DNA of 64,000 nucleotides from Virgibacillus litoralis (lineage in GTDB: Bacteria; Bacillota; Bacilli; Bacillales; Amphibacillaceae). The translations under genes and the position numbers were made by a program. The stretch is taken from the NCBI RefSeq assembly GCF_017873675.1, contig NZ_JAGGKK010000010.1, positions 62,001 to 126,000 on the forward strand, in the 5' to 3' direction. Positions 38,452-48,328 of this stretch are shown one piece after another (position 1 is the stretch's first letter; the number at the start of each line of letters is the position of its first letter). The notes under the pieces are model-generated. The model had not been told where the DNA came from and ran no database searches. It saw only the letters and a program-made list of their open reading frames with translations.

Positions 38452-39177
38452 ATGTCGATTAAGATAGATTCACGTCAATTATACTTACGAGTAATTGACC
38501 AAATAAAGCGGGACATCGAAAATGGTACATATAAAACGAAGCAGAAACTCCCATCAGAATTTCAGCTATCAAAATTATTAGGAGTCTCGCGTGCCACTCT
38601 AAGGGAAGCATTACGTGTGTTGGAAGAGGAAAATATAGTGACGCGGCGACATGGTGTAGGGACATTTGTAAATCCAAAACCAATCTTTTCTTCAGGAATA
38701 GAGCAGCTAAATAGTGTTACATATATGATTGAACAATCTGGGAAGACTCCTGGTTCCCGTTTTCTATCAACAGAACTCCTTGAACCTACTGAAGATGAGC
38801 GATTAAAGTTTTCACCAAAGGAAATCTGTTCACTCGTGAAAATTGAGCGTGTTCGCACAGCAGATAACGACCCTGTCGTATTTTGTATTGATAAAGTTCC
38901 AGAAGGTCTAGTGCCAATAGATTTAATTAACAAAAAAGATTCATTGTTTAAACTTATGGAGGATTTTTCAGGCAAAAGAATTTCGTATGCGGTAACATAT
39001 ATTGAACCTGTAAGCTATCATGACCGTATTTACGAGATTTTAAAGTGCGACCCTGAACAATCATTGCTTTTATTAAAACAAATGCATTATACCGATGAAG
39101 ATGAACCGGTATTATATTCGGTTAATTATTTTCGGTCTGATTTATTTAGTTTTCACGTTTTAAGAAAACGATTGTAA
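38452..39177 (+). CDS. ymfC: GntR/HutC-family transcriptional regulator (YmfC-like)
   Basis: A 241-residue repressor-type protein: N-terminal winged helix ([54 protein letters not shown], read in two parts) and C-terminal UTRA ligand-binding domain. ATG at 38452 follows GGAGGGGTGTC; an upstream frame from 38380 lacks support. It stands directly before a nucleoside ABC transporter operon, so it may control that operon in response to a nucleoside or related ligand (inference). In B. subtilis ymfC follows spoIIIE. Confidence 0.88.
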   Translation: MSIKIDSRQLYLRVIDQIKRDIENGTYKTKQKLPSEFQLSKLLGVSRATLREALRVLEEENIVTRRHGVGTFVNPKPIFSSGIEQLNSVTYMIEQSGKTPGSRFLSTELLEPTEDERLKFSPKEICSLVKIERVRTADNDPVVFCIDKVPEGLVPIDLINKKDSLFKLMEDFSGKRISYAVTYIEPVSYHDRIYEILKCDPEQSLLLLKQMHYTDEDEPVLYSVNYFRSDLFSFHVLRKRL

Positions 39178-39280
39178 GGGGTTTCAATATAACTCTAGTT
39201 AGGGAGGTGATTGAAGGATAACCACTTTATATCTTTTTACTTAACTTTTATTATTTAACCAAAAATAGGGGGTTCTTAAT

Positions 39281-40399
39281 TTGAAAAATCGTAAATTTCT
39301 TTTATTGGCTGCAATGTTGCTAACGATTGGTATGATTCTTGCTGCGTGTGGTGGCGGATCTGAAGAAGAAAACACGGATGGCGATAGTGGGTCAGGCAGT
39401 GAAGATAATTCAGCAAACGAAGAAGCTAGTGACTTTTCCTCAGCAATGGTAACTGATGTTGGTGGAGTTGATGATAAATCATTTAACCAGTCAGCATGGG
39501 AAGGTCTAAATGCATGGGGAGAAGAACATGGTCTTTCAAAAGGTGAAGGATTTGACTATGCGCAATCAAATGATAAATCTGATTATCTACCAAATCTAAC
39601 ACGTCTTGTGAAACAGGAATATAACTTGATATTTGGAATTGGCTACAAATTACATGACGCAATTGCTAAAGTTGCAGGGCAATACCCTGAGACAAATTTT
39701 GCTATCGTAGATGATGTTGTTGAAGAGTCAAATGTTGCAAGTCTAACATTCAAAGAACAACAAGGTTCATTCCTGGTTGGTGTAGCAGCAGCTATGAAAA
39801 CTAAAACGAACAAGGTTGGCTTTGTTGGCGGAGTAGACGGAGCATTAATTAACAAATTTGAATCAGGATTTATTGCAGGGGTTAAATCAGTAGACCCTGA
39901 AATTGATGTAGATGTTCAATATGCAGAATCTTTCGCAGCACCAGACAAAGGTAAATTGATCGCTTCAAACATGTATGGTAACGATGTAGATGTAATTTAT
40001 CACTCATCAGGTGCAACTGGTAATGGGGTATTTGCACAAGCGAAAGATATTAAACAAAATGATCCCGAACGTGAAATTTGGGTTATCGGTGTAGACCGTG
40101 ACCAATATGAAGAAGGACAAATTGGAGATCATAATGTGACACTTACATCTATGGTCAAACGTGTTGATATTGCAGTACAAGACGTTTCGAACAGAGCTAT
40201 GACTGATGATTTTCCAGGCGGAGAAGTTTTGGCTTACGGTCTTGAAGATGGCGGTGTAAGTGCTGCAAAAACGAATGAAGAAGCATTAACAGATGAAATT
40301 GTAACTGCAATAGAAGACTGGAAAGAAAAAATTATAAATGGCGATGTGGAAGTTCCTCAGACTCGTGAAGAAACTGATGCTTTCGTTGAAGCTCTTTAA
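39281..40399 (+). CDS. nupN: BMP-family nucleoside-binding lipoprotein
   Basis: Substrate-binding protein of an ABC importer. Signal peptide with lipobox LAAC (Cys about 22), then a Gly/Ser/Glu-rich linker and the BMP fold (MVTDVGGVDDKSFNQSAWEG, IFGIGYKLHDAIAKVAGQYP, VDVIYHSSGATGNGVFAQAKD, WVIGVDRDQYEEGQI). 372 residues. It is closest in type to B. subtilis NupN/Med-like and TmpC/PnrA purine nucleoside receptors. TTG start follows AGGGGG. A terminator separates it from the ATPase gene, which usually gives higher expression of the binding protein. Confidence 0.9.
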   Translation: MKNRKFLLLAAMLLTIGMILAACGGGSEEENTDGDSGSGSEDNSANEEASDFSSAMVTDVGGVDDKSFNQSAWEGLNAWGEEHGLSKGEGFDYAQSNDKSDYLPNLTRLVKQEYNLIFGIGYKLHDAIAKVAGQYPETNFAIVDDVVEESNVASLTFKEQQGSFLVGVAAAMKTKTNKVGFVGGVDGALINKFESGFIAGVKSVDPEIDVDVQYAESFAAPDKGKLIASNMYGNDVDVIYHSSGATGNGVFAQAKDIKQNDPEREIWVIGVDRDQYEEGQIGDHNVTLTSMVKRVDIAVQDVSNRAMTDDFPGGEVLAYGLEDGGVSAAKTNEEALTDEIVTAIEDWKEKIINGDVEVPQTREETDAFVEAL

Positions 40400-40416
40400 T
40401 TGTTAATTGGTGTTAT

Positions 40417-40440
40417 AAGGCTGGTTTACCAGCCTTTTTT
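40417..40440 (+). terminator. Terminator after the BMP lipoprotein gene
   Basis: AAGGCTGG (40417-40424) pairs with CCAGCCTT (40429-40436), loop TTTA, T-run. Likely partial, attenuating the downstream transporter genes. Confidence 0.88.
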
Positions 40441-40557
40441 CACCCTGCTTAATTTAGAATGAAAATCCTCAAATGAAGAGTCATTCTTCCAGCCCTTTTC
40501 ATTTGGCGATTTTTTAAAAAATTAAATTGATAGAGCTTTAAAAAGGAGTGAAGTGAT

Positions 40558-42093
40558 TTGGATTATGCAATTGAAATGCTAAATATACGTAAAGAATTTC
40601 CAGGAATTGTTGCAAACGATGATATAACTATACAAGTTAAGAAGCAGGAAATACATGCATTATTAGGGGAAAATGGCGCTGGAAAATCTACATTAATGAA
40701 TGTTCTTTTTGGGTTATATCAGCCTGAAAAAGGCGAAATTAGGGTTGAAGGTAAAAAAGCAAATATTACCGACCCAAACATAGCCAATGATTTAGGTATT
40801 GGTATGGTCCATCAGCATTTTATGTTAGTTGATACATATACCGTTACACAAAATATTATTTTAGGCAGTGAACCAACAAAATTTGGGAAAGTAAATTTGA
40901 AGCATGCAGAGCAGGAGATACAGGAATTATCTGATCGATATGGACTAAATGTTGACCCATCTGCAAAAATCCGCGATATATCTGTTGGAATGCAACAACG
41001 AGTAGAAATTTTGAAAACGTTATATCGAGGGGCTAACGTGCTGATTTTAGATGAACCGACAGCTGTCTTAACACCACAGGAAATTAAGGAACTTATTGAA
41101 ATTATGAATTCATTAGTTGCTGAAGGGAAATCGATTATTTTAATCACTCATAAGTTGAAAGAAATTATGCAAGTATGTGATCGTTGCACTGTTATTCGCA
41201 AAGGTAAAGGAATTGACACCCTTAATGTGAAAGATACAAATGTAAACGAACTGGCATCATTGATGGTGGGAAGAGAGATTAGTTTCAAAACAGAAAAAAA
41301 AGAAGCAATACCTCAGGAAAACGTCTTAAATATCACCAATCTTAATGTGCAGGATATTAGACGAGTTAATATTGTTAAAGGGTTAAACCTTGATGTTCGA
41401 GCTGGAGAGATTGTCGGAATAGCTGGTATTGATGGTAATGGACAAACTGAATTAGTTGAGGCAATTACTGGGTTACGTAAGGCACAATCCGGTTCTATTA
41501 AAGTTAACAATAAGGATATTACCAACTTTAAACCTCGTAAGGTTACAGAAAGTGGTATCGGACATATTCCGCAAGATCGGCACAAATATGGATTAGTACT
41601 AGACTTCCCTATTGGAGATAACATGGTGCTTCAAACATATTATCAGAAGCCTTTCTCGAAAAATAAAATATTGAACTTTAAAGAAATCTATAAAAAAGCT
41701 AATGAATTGATTGAAGAATATGACGTAAGAACTCCAAGCGAATATACCAAAGCAAGTGCGCTATCTGGAGGAAATCAACAAAAAGCGATTATTGCTCGAG
41801 AGGTCGATCGCTCACCAGACTTACTAATTGCAGCACAACCTACAAGAGGTCTTGATGTAGGAGCAATTGAGTTTATACATAATAAACTGATTGAGGAACG
41901 TGATAAAGGAAAAGCTGTTTTGCTGATTTCTTTTGAATTGGATGAAATATTTGATGTTAGTGATCGAATTGCAGTTATGTTTGATGGTCAGATTGTAGCA
42001 AATGTTAAACCTGACGAAACAGACGAGCATGAGCTTGGCCTCTTAATGGCTGGCAGTAACAAAGATGAGGCAGGTGAAACCAATGACATCTAA
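40558..42093 (+). CDS. nupO: Nucleoside ABC transporter, duplicated ATPase subunit
   Basis: A 511-residue protein with two ABC domains, as in sugar/nucleoside importers. The first has Walker A GENGAGKST, signature SVGMQQRVEIL and Walker B VLILDEPTAVLTP. The second has a degenerate Walker A (GIDGNGQTE), signature LSGGNQQK and a weak Walker B (LLIAAQPTRGLD). TTG start follows AAAGGAGTGAAGTGA. The stop is overlapped by the first permease gene by 11 bases. Confidence 0.93.
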   Translation: MDYAIEMLNIRKEFPGIVANDDITIQVKKQEIHALLGENGAGKSTLMNVLFGLYQPEKGEIRVEGKKANITDPNIANDLGIGMVHQHFMLVDTYTVTQNIILGSEPTKFGKVNLKHAEQEIQELSDRYGLNVDPSAKIRDISVGMQQRVEILKTLYRGANVLILDEPTAVLTPQEIKELIEIMNSLVAEGKSIILITHKLKEIMQVCDRCTVIRKGKGIDTLNVKDTNVNELASLMVGREISFKTEKKEAIPQENVLNITNLNVQDIRRVNIVKGLNLDVRAGEIVGIAGIDGNGQTELVEAITGLRKAQSGSIKVNNKDITNFKPRKVTESGIGHIPQDRHKYGLVLDFPIGDNMVLQTYYQKPFSKNKILNFKEIYKKANELIEEYDVRTPSEYTKASALSGGNQQKAIIAREVDRSPDLLIAAQPTRGLDVGAIEFIHNKLIEERDKGKAVLLISFELDEIFDVSDRIAVMFDGQIVANVKPDETDEHELGLLMAGSNKDEAGETNDI

Positions 42094-43129
42094 TCGTTTA
42101 TTTAACATTTTAATTCCAATAATTTCTGTTCTGCTCGGTTTAATAGCTGGAGCATTTATTATGTTGTTTTCAGGATATAATCCGATAAAAGGCTATATGG
42201 CTTTATGGTCAGGGGCTTTTGGTGATTTGTATTTTATGGGTGAAACAGTCAGACAAATCACACCTTACATTCTAACTGGTCTTGCAGTTGCATTTGCGTT
42301 CCGCACCGGTTTGTTTAATATTGGTGCAGAAGGTCAGGTTATTGTTGGGTGGCTTGCCGCCGTTTGGGTAGGTTTAGCTTTTGATGCACCGATGATTGTC
42401 CATTTACCGTTGGCAGTATTAGCTGCAGCAGCAGCAGGGGCACTTTGGGGATTTGTTCCTGGTATTTTGAAAGCAAAGCTAGGCGTACATGAAGTTATTG
42501 TAACGATCATGATGAACTATATTGCTTTATACGTAACAAATGAATTAATTAGAAGTGTATTAACAGATAATCTGGATACAACGGAATCTATTTCTGCTTC
42601 AGCATCATTGGCATCAGAATGGCTGCAAGGACTTACTTTCTTTTCAAGAATGCATTACGGGATATTAATTGCATTATTAGCTGCTATTATTATGTGGTTT
42701 ATTATACAAAGGACTTCAATAGGATACGAACTAAAATCTGTTGGATATAACGAGCATGCATCAAAATATGCTGGAATGAATGTAAGTAAGAACATTGTTT
42801 TATCGATGGTAATTGCAGGGGCTTTCGCTGGGCTAGCAGGCGCAATGGAAGGATTAGGTACATATGGATCTATCTCTGTTATGTCAGGGTTTACCAATCT
42901 TGGTTTCGACGGGATTGCTGTTGCCTTATTAGGTGCGAACACTGCGATTGGAGTTGTACTTGCGGCGATTTTATTTGGAACATTAAAAGTCGGTGCAGTT
43001 AATATGCCGACTGTTGCAGGTGTTCCTACTGAACTTGTTGATATTATCATTGCATTAATCATCTTCTTTGTAGCATCTAGTTATATTATTAGATGGGCAA
43101 TACTTCGCTTCAAAAAGGAGGAGAAATAA
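42083..43129 (+). CDS. nupP: Nucleoside ABC transporter permease 1
   Basis: A 348-residue polytopic permease of the BPD_transp_2 family with about nine hydrophobic segments and the signature FRTGLFNIGAEGQ (residues near 75) plus GIAVALLGANTAIGVVLAAILFG. ATG at 42083 has AGGCAGGTGA before it; the in-frame ATG at 42065 lies upstream within nupO. Directly abuts nupQ. Confidence 0.92.
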   Translation: MTSNRLFNILIPIISVLLGLIAGAFIMLFSGYNPIKGYMALWSGAFGDLYFMGETVRQITPYILTGLAVAFAFRTGLFNIGAEGQVIVGWLAAVWVGLAFDAPMIVHLPLAVLAAAAAGALWGFVPGILKAKLGVHEVIVTIMMNYIALYVTNELIRSVLTDNLDTTESISASASLASEWLQGLTFFSRMHYGILIALLAAIIMWFIIQRTSIGYELKSVGYNEHASKYAGMNVSKNIVLSMVIAGAFAGLAGAMEGLGTYGSISVMSGFTNLGFDGIAVALLGANTAIGVVLAAILFGTLKVGAVNMPTVAGVPTELVDIIIALIIFFVASSYIIRWAILRFKKEEK

Positions 43130-44089
43130 ATGGGGCTTGTAGATCTATTACAATCAATTATTCCGCCCGCACTTTTCTTTTCAGCGCCCTTAATATTTAC
43201 GGCGTTAGGTGGAGTATTCAGTGAACGTTCAGGTGTTGTTAATATAGGGTTAGAAGGTTTAATGATAATGGGTGCATTTGTTGGAATTGTTTTCAACTTA
43301 GCATTTGCTGATGTTTTAGGTGCATGGACACCATGGATTTCGATTCTGGTTGCTATGGTAGTTTCGGCTATATTTGCGATGATTCATGCAGTGGCATCTG
43401 TTTCATTCCGTGCTGATCAGGTTGTAAGTGGTGTTGCCATTAACTTTTTAGCATTAGGGTTAGGTGTCTTTTTAACGAAACAGTGGTACGGAAAAGGTCA
43501 AACTGATATGGTTAGCGAACCTTTCTACACAACCAACATTTTAGGGGTAAGTGATATTCCGTTTATCGGCCCTATATTCTTCCAGGGCATATATGTAACA
43601 TCATATGTTGCTATTATCCTGGCATTCATCGCTTGGTATGTATTATATAAAACACCATTTGGATTACAGTTGCGTGCTGTGGGTGAACATCCAATGGCAG
43701 CAGACACAAACGGTATAAACGTTTATAAGATGCGTTATATTGCTGTTATTCTATCAGGTGCATTTGGTGGTTTAGGTGGTTCTGTGTTCGCTTTAACTAT
43801 CGCATTAAACTTCTCGCATGCAACAATTGTTGGCCAAGGGTTTATGTCTCTTGCAGCAGTTATATTTGGAAAGTGGCATCCACTAGGTGCGATGGGAGCT
43901 GCATTATTCTTTGGTTTTGCACAAAGTTTAAGTGTTATAAGTTCAGGAGTTCCATTCTTAGAAGATGTACCACAAGTATTATTATTAATTGCACCATATG
44001 TATTAACAATTTTGGCTTTAGCAGGATTTATTGGTCGAGCTGAAGCACCTAAAGCAAACGGTGTCCCGTATATTAAGGGTGGCAGGTAA
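43130..44089 (+). CDS. nupQ: Nucleoside ABC transporter permease 2
   Basis: A 319-residue permease with the matching motif FSERSGVVNIGLEGLMIMGA and a run of hydrophobic helices; second half of the NupPQ channel. Starts immediately after the nupP stop with AAAGGAGGAGAAATAA as ribosome binding site. Ends 64 bases before repeat D. Confidence 0.92.
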   Translation: MGLVDLLQSIIPPALFFSAPLIFTALGGVFSERSGVVNIGLEGLMIMGAFVGIVFNLAFADVLGAWTPWISILVAMVVSAIFAMIHAVASVSFRADQVVSGVAINFLALGLGVFLTKQWYGKGQTDMVSEPFYTTNILGVSDIPFIGPIFFQGIYVTSYVAIILAFIAWYVLYKTPFGLQLRAVGEHPMAADTNGINVYKMRYIAVILSGAFGGLGGSVFALTIALNFSHATIVGQGFMSLAAVIFGKWHPLGAMGAALFFGFAQSLSVISSGVPFLEDVPQVLLLIAPYVLTILALAGFIGRAEAPKANGVPYIKGGR

Positions 44090-44152
44090 GATTAGATAAC
44101 TTGGCATTCGTTAAATGGATTCTTATGAAAGAGCAGTCGATGTTCATTTTTC

Positions 44153-44243
44153 AGCAGATAAGAAAGTATAAATACTTTCTTATTGCATAAGTACAATGAA
44201 GGCTTATCTATATTAAAGTTTGGCGATAAGCCAAGTTTTTTAC
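44153..44243 (+). repeat. Two-hairpin dispersed element, copy D
   Basis: Almost identical to copy A over its length: hairpin 1 with GCAG(A)TAAGAAAGTA and right arm ending TTATTGC, linker AAGTACAATGAAGG, GGCTTATC (44201-44208) and GATAAGCC (44225-44232), and hairpin 2 with TTGGC/GCCAA followed by five T. Lies downstream of nupQ; no other gene is seen in the 425-base nupQ-ymfF gap. Confidence 0.85.
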
Positions 44244-44255
44244 TGAAATTAGATG

Positions 44256-44283
44256 AGCTTGACTTTTCTCGATTATGACGAAA
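44256..44283 (+). other. Hairpin in the nupQ-ymfF gap
   Basis: GACTTTTC and GAAAAGTC form an 8-bp stem with an 11-base loop. The nearby ATCGATGCTTGG (about 44296) resembles the tail of repeat A's second unit, so this may be an eroded repeat. Not followed by a T-run. Confidence 0.35.
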
Positions 44284-44393
44284 AGTCGAAGTGAATCGAT
44301 GCTTGGAAAGTGAAAAGGACCCACGAAGAGCCTGGTGATTTAGTAAATTGACTAGTAGGACTTGAATTTTACAGTTTCCTAAACAATTATAAA

Positions 44394-44433
44394 AAACCTG
44401 GTTTGTTATTATATTAATAGCAAACTAGGTTTT
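44394..44433 (+). terminator. Terminator upstream of ymfF
   Basis: AAACCTGGTTTGTTATT pairs over 17 positions (two G-U) with AATAGCAAACTAGGTTT, loop ATATT or similar, followed by TT. Ends read-through from the transporter operon. Confidence 0.8.
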
Positions 44434-44514
44434 TATGCTATAAAATAACAATTATAAGAGCACACTAAAAATAAATGAGTTTAAAACAAAATACATAGCC
44501 CGGGAGGGTCATAA

Positions 44515-45807
44515 ATGGATACGACGGTTGAAGATGTGACGCATGAAAATGGGGTAAACCTTCATGTTGTCCCAAGTAAAAAGTTCAAAACGGTAACGAT
44601 TACAGCAAAGCTAAAAGCTCCATTATCAAGAGATACCATAACAAAGCGTGCTTTACTTCCATATGTTTTACAGCAGGGGACAAAATCTTTCCCAAGCAGG
44701 AGTGACATACAATTAAAACTTGACAGCTTATACGGTGCAGTTCTTTCAATGGGGGGAGGAAAGAAAGGGAATAATCATATCCTCAGTATCCGTATGGAGG
44801 TGGCCAATCAAAAGTTTATTAGTAATGAATCCGCTATTCTAGAAGAGGCAATGGCATTATTAAATGAAGTTATCTTTCATCCGTACAGTGAGAATGGAGC
44901 TTTTAAACAATCTATTATAGATAGGGAAAAAGATACATTAAGACAAAAAATGAGTGCTATAATTGATGATAAAATGAGTTATGCCAACATGAAGCTAATT
45001 GATGAAATGTGTGATGACGAACTATATAAACTGCATGTTCACGGGTATAAAGAAGACCTGGATTTAATTACTCCTGAAAATCTTTTTGCATATTATCAAA
45101 CTGTATTGCGGGAAGATCAGCTGGACATTTATGTATTAGGTGATTTTGATTCTGCAACAGTAAAAGAAAAAATACGTTCAACATTCCATCGCAATGAAAA
45201 TCGAGTTGCACCTAATGAAAAGAAAGAAACGATTAAAGAATTAAAGAAGCAGCCAAATGTTGTCATTGAAGAACAGGATATCCAGCAAGCGAAGCTGCAT
45301 TTTGGATACCGAACACACAGTACTTATCAGGACGACGATTATTTTGCACTGCAAGTATTTAATGGTCTTTTTGGTGGATTTCCCAGTTCCAAATTATTTA
45401 TCAATGTCAGGGAAAAAAACAGCCTTGCTTATTATGCAGCATCAAGATTCGAAAGTCATAAAGGGTTATTATTTGTGTTTAGCGGTATAGCGCCCAATGA
45501 TTACGAAAAAGCTAGAGAAATTATTGAACTGCAGATGGATGCAATGAAAAATGGTGATTTTTCTGCAGAAGAGATGGATAATACCAAGGAACTAATTATT
45601 AATCAGCTGCTTGAAACCATGGACAACACACAAGGTATGATTGAGTTATTGTACCAGCAGGTTGTTGCAGGGACAGAAAGACCACCGCAAACGTTAATTG
45701 ATGGTATTAAACAGGTAACAACAGAAAATGTAATTGAAGTAGCGAATAAAATTGAACTGGATACGATTTACTTATTGACTGGTAAAGGAGGCGAATCAGA
45801 TGAATAA
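44515..45807 (+). CDS. ymfF: M16-family peptidase homologue YmfF (zinc motif absent)
   Basis: A 430-residue M16-like protein. Where the active partner has HFLEHKMFE, this sequence reads LLPYVLQQGTKSFP, so the HxxEH zinc motif is lost. The C-terminal half keeps the NVREKNSLAYYAASRFES motif typical of the substrate-binding subunit. Its neighbour ymfH is zinc-competent, so the two probably form an active/inactive heterodimer like other bacterial M16B pairs. ATG follows GGGAGGGTCATAA. It overlaps ymfH by 8 bases. Confidence 0.92.
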   Translation: MDTTVEDVTHENGVNLHVVPSKKFKTVTITAKLKAPLSRDTITKRALLPYVLQQGTKSFPSRSDIQLKLDSLYGAVLSMGGGKKGNNHILSIRMEVANQKFISNESAILEEAMALLNEVIFHPYSENGAFKQSIIDREKDTLRQKMSAIIDDKMSYANMKLIDEMCDDELYKLHVHGYKEDLDLITPENLFAYYQTVLREDQLDIYVLGDFDSATVKEKIRSTFHRNENRVAPNEKKETIKELKKQPNVVIEEQDIQQAKLHFGYRTHSTYQDDDYFALQVFNGLFGGFPSSKLFINVREKNSLAYYAASRFESHKGLLFVFSGIAPNDYEKAREIIELQMDAMKNGDFSAEEMDNTKELIINQLLETMDNTQGMIELLYQQVVAGTERPPQTLIDGIKQVTTENVIEVANKIELDTIYLLTGKGGESDE

Positions 45808-47083
45808 GTTAGCATATGAAAATATTGATGAAACAATATATACAAACCAATTGAAAAATGGCTTAACTGTCTTTTTACTTCCAAAACCCGAGATGTCAAA
45901 AACGTATGGTGTCTTCTCCACCAACTATGGATCAATTGATCAAACATTTGTGCCGATTAATGGTCGTGAAGAAATTACAGTTCCCGAAGGTGTCGCCCAC
46001 TTTCTGGAACATAAGATGTTTGAAAAAGAAGATCGGGATGTATTCGCAGATTTCAGTAAACAAGGTGCATCACCAAATGCTTATACATCATTTACAAAGA
46101 CGGCATACTTGTTTGCCGCTACAAATTATATTGAAAAAAATGTTGAAACATTACTCAACTTTGTTCAGGATCCTTACTTTTCAGAAGAATCGGTCGAAAA
46201 AGAAAAAGGAATCATCGCTCAGGAAATCGAAATGTATAATGACCAGCCTGATTGGCAGTCTTTCACCGGCACACTCAGGAGTATGTTCCATAATCATCCT
46301 GTTAAGGTTGATATCGCAGGTACAGTGGACTCCATTAACTCAATTACAAAGGATGATTTATATACGTGTTATAATACGTTTTATCATCCTGAGAACATGA
46401 CACTGTTTATTGCGGGTAACTTTGATGCAGAAAGTATGATGAATTTAATTCAAAGTAATCAGGACTCCAAAGACTTTGCGAAATTGGATGCCATTAAACG
46501 GGAATTCCCCGAAGAACCAAAAGGGGTTGCAATGAAAGAAAATAAGATTGTGATGCCTGTCTCCATTGCAAAATGTACTGTAGGTATTAAAGAATCATCA
46601 GGAGAACTAAGTGAACAGGAGTTCTTGGAGAAAGATTTGCTCCAAAGTATGATTATAGACTTTTACTTTTCAAAAAGTGGTCCCTTTTATAAAAAGTTAT
46701 ACGAAGAGAAGCTTATCGATAGCAGTTTCTCATTTGAAACAAATTTAGAAAAAAACTTTGGCTATTCTTTTATCGGTAGTAATACAGATAATCCTGACCA
46801 ATTTGCGGGCAGGGTTCAAGAGCTATTAAAATCAACATACGATGCTACATTTACAACAGAAGAAGTTGACCGTATGAAGAAGAAAAAAATTGGACAGCTA
46901 TTACGTGCGATGAATTCACTTGAATTTATTGCGAACAAATATATCCATTATCATACAATGGGGATAGATTTATTTAAATTGATACCATCTATTCAATCAT
47001 TGACGGTAGATCAATTCAATTCATTTGTGCAGGATTGGATACAGGATGATCGAATTGCTGTTTGTAAAATTGTTAATGAATAG
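45800..47083 (+). CDS. ymfH: M16-family zinc metallopeptidase YmfH
   Basis: A 427-residue protease with HFLEH in GVAHFLEHKMFEKEDRDVF (about residues 68-86) and the distal Glu in EKGIIAQEIEMYNDQPDW. Catalytic partner of YmfF. Start ATG follows AAAGGAGGCGAATCAG inside the end of ymfF, implying coupled translation. Substrate unknown. Confidence 0.93.
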   Translation: MNKLAYENIDETIYTNQLKNGLTVFLLPKPEMSKTYGVFSTNYGSIDQTFVPINGREEITVPEGVAHFLEHKMFEKEDRDVFADFSKQGASPNAYTSFTKTAYLFAATNYIEKNVETLLNFVQDPYFSEESVEKEKGIIAQEIEMYNDQPDWQSFTGTLRSMFHNHPVKVDIAGTVDSINSITKDDLYTCYNTFYHPENMTLFIAGNFDAESMMNLIQSNQDSKDFAKLDAIKREFPEEPKGVAMKENKIVMPVSIAKCTVGIKESSGELSEQEFLEKDLLQSMIIDFYFSKSGPFYKKLYEEKLIDSSFSFETNLEKNFGYSFIGSNTDNPDQFAGRVQELLKSTYDATFTTEEVDRMKKKKIGQLLRAMNSLEFIANKYIHYHTMGIDLFKLIPSIQSLTVDQFNSFVQDWIQDDRIAVCKIVNE

Positions 47084-47091
47084 GGGATTAT

Positions 47092-47808
47092 ATGGGGAAA
47101 AATGTATTACTGATAGGAGCTAGTGGTGATATTGGTAGTGCTATTGCTAAAGCTCTTGCAAGCGAAGGCTATAAACTTATACTGCATTACCATAAAAATA
47201 AGCAAGCAATTGACAGATACAGATTAAATCTTAATAAAGAATCGGTATTAACCGAAATTCAGGCAGATCTAAGCGTGCAATCTGAAGTTAAGCAATTATT
47301 ATCAGGGCTTGTTTTTCCAGTTGATGCAATTATTTTTGCGAGCGGCAAGGCTCACTATGGATTATTCCAGGATTCAGATGAGAAAATAATGGACGAAATG
47401 CTTGCATTACACGTGAAAACACCTTGGTTGATTACCAAGCATTTACTCCCTGCGATGATCCAGAATAAGCAAGGAAAGATTATCTTTATTACATCCATTT
47501 GGGGTGAAATTGGTGCAAGTAATGAAGTAATATATTCGTCACTAAAAGGTGCGCAGAATAGTTTTGTGAAATCGCTGGCTAAAGAAGTTGCACCCTCAGG
47601 AATTTCTGTGAATGCTGTTAGCCCAGGATTTATTGATACGAAAATGAATAACCATTTGCTGCCGATTGAAAAAGAAACAATAACAAGTGATATACCAATT
47701 AACCGAGCTGGGACAGCAGATGATGTTGCCAATGCAATCCTTTTTTTGATAAACGATAAATCTAGTTATATTCAAGGAGAAATTATTAATGTAACCGGCG
47801 GCTGGTAA
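47092..47808 (+). CDS. ymfI: Short-chain dehydrogenase/reductase YmfI
   Basis: A 238-residue FabG-like SDR: cofactor motif GASGDIGSAIAKALA, IFASGKAHYG in place of NNAG, catalytic Ser-Tyr-Lys (TSIWGE, then YSSLKGAQNSFVKSLAKEVA), and VNAVSPGFIDTKMN. Substrate is not evident. ATG follows AGGGGATTAT. Conserved after ymfH in Bacillus. Confidence 0.92.
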   Translation: MGKNVLLIGASGDIGSAIAKALASEGYKLILHYHKNKQAIDRYRLNLNKESVLTEIQADLSVQSEVKQLLSGLVFPVDAIIFASGKAHYGLFQDSDEKIMDEMLALHVKTPWLITKHLLPAMIQNKQGKIIFITSIWGEIGASNEVIYSSLKGAQNSFVKSLAKEVAPSGISVNAVSPGFIDTKMNNHLLPIEKETITSDIPINRAGTADDVANAILFLINDKSSYIQGEIINVTGGW

Positions 47809-47883
47809 TCCTAAATAGTTATGTATAAACTTGCTAAAAAATCAAATACTAAACATGTAAAAAATTGAAGGAGGCAGATTTGT

Positions 47884-48144
47884 ATGTCCGTTCTGGATAA
47901 TTTTGAATCATGGAAAGGTTTTTTAGCCAATAAACTGGAGCAAGCAGAGTCGCAGGGTATGAGTCAGCAGGCCGTATCGAATATGGCATACGAAGTTGGT
48001 GATTACTTAGCTAAAGGTACAGAGGCCAAGAATAATGAAGAAGCTGTGCTAAGAGAGCTTTGGAACGCAGCAGATACAGATGAAAGACATGCGTTAGCTA
48101 ATACAATGGTTAAACTCGTACAGAATCAAGGAAATACAAATTAA
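47884..48144 (+). CDS. ymfJ: DUF3243 protein YmfJ
   Basis: An 86-residue acidic, helical protein (MSVLDNFESWKGFLANKLEQAESQGMS, split by family boundaries; AYEVGDYLAKGTEAKN) of the DUF3243 family. Function unknown; conserved in the ymf cluster. ATG follows GAAGGAGGCAGATTTGT. Terminator behind. Confidence 0.9.
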   Translation: MSVLDNFESWKGFLANKLEQAESQGMSQQAVSNMAYEVGDYLAKGTEAKNNEEAVLRELWNAADTDERHALANTMVKLVQNQGNTN

Positions 48145-48163
48145 ATTTATCTATATAAATAGG

Positions 48164-48201
48164 GAAGCTGTTAATGAATAAATGCAGCTTCTTTATTTTT
48201 T
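48164..48201 (+). terminator. Intrinsic terminator after ymfJ
   Basis: GAAGCTG (48164-48170) pairs with CAGCTTC (48185-48191), 14-base loop, then TTTATTTTTTC. Confidence 0.75.
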
Positions 48202-48328
48202 CTTATATAGATATGCATAATCTTCTTTTCACGGGACCTAAAATCCTTTATTATAGTTATATAGATAGATTGCAATAATATGTTTGTTTCGTTACCATTA
48301 ATACAGCATGAATATAAAGGGGCTTATT

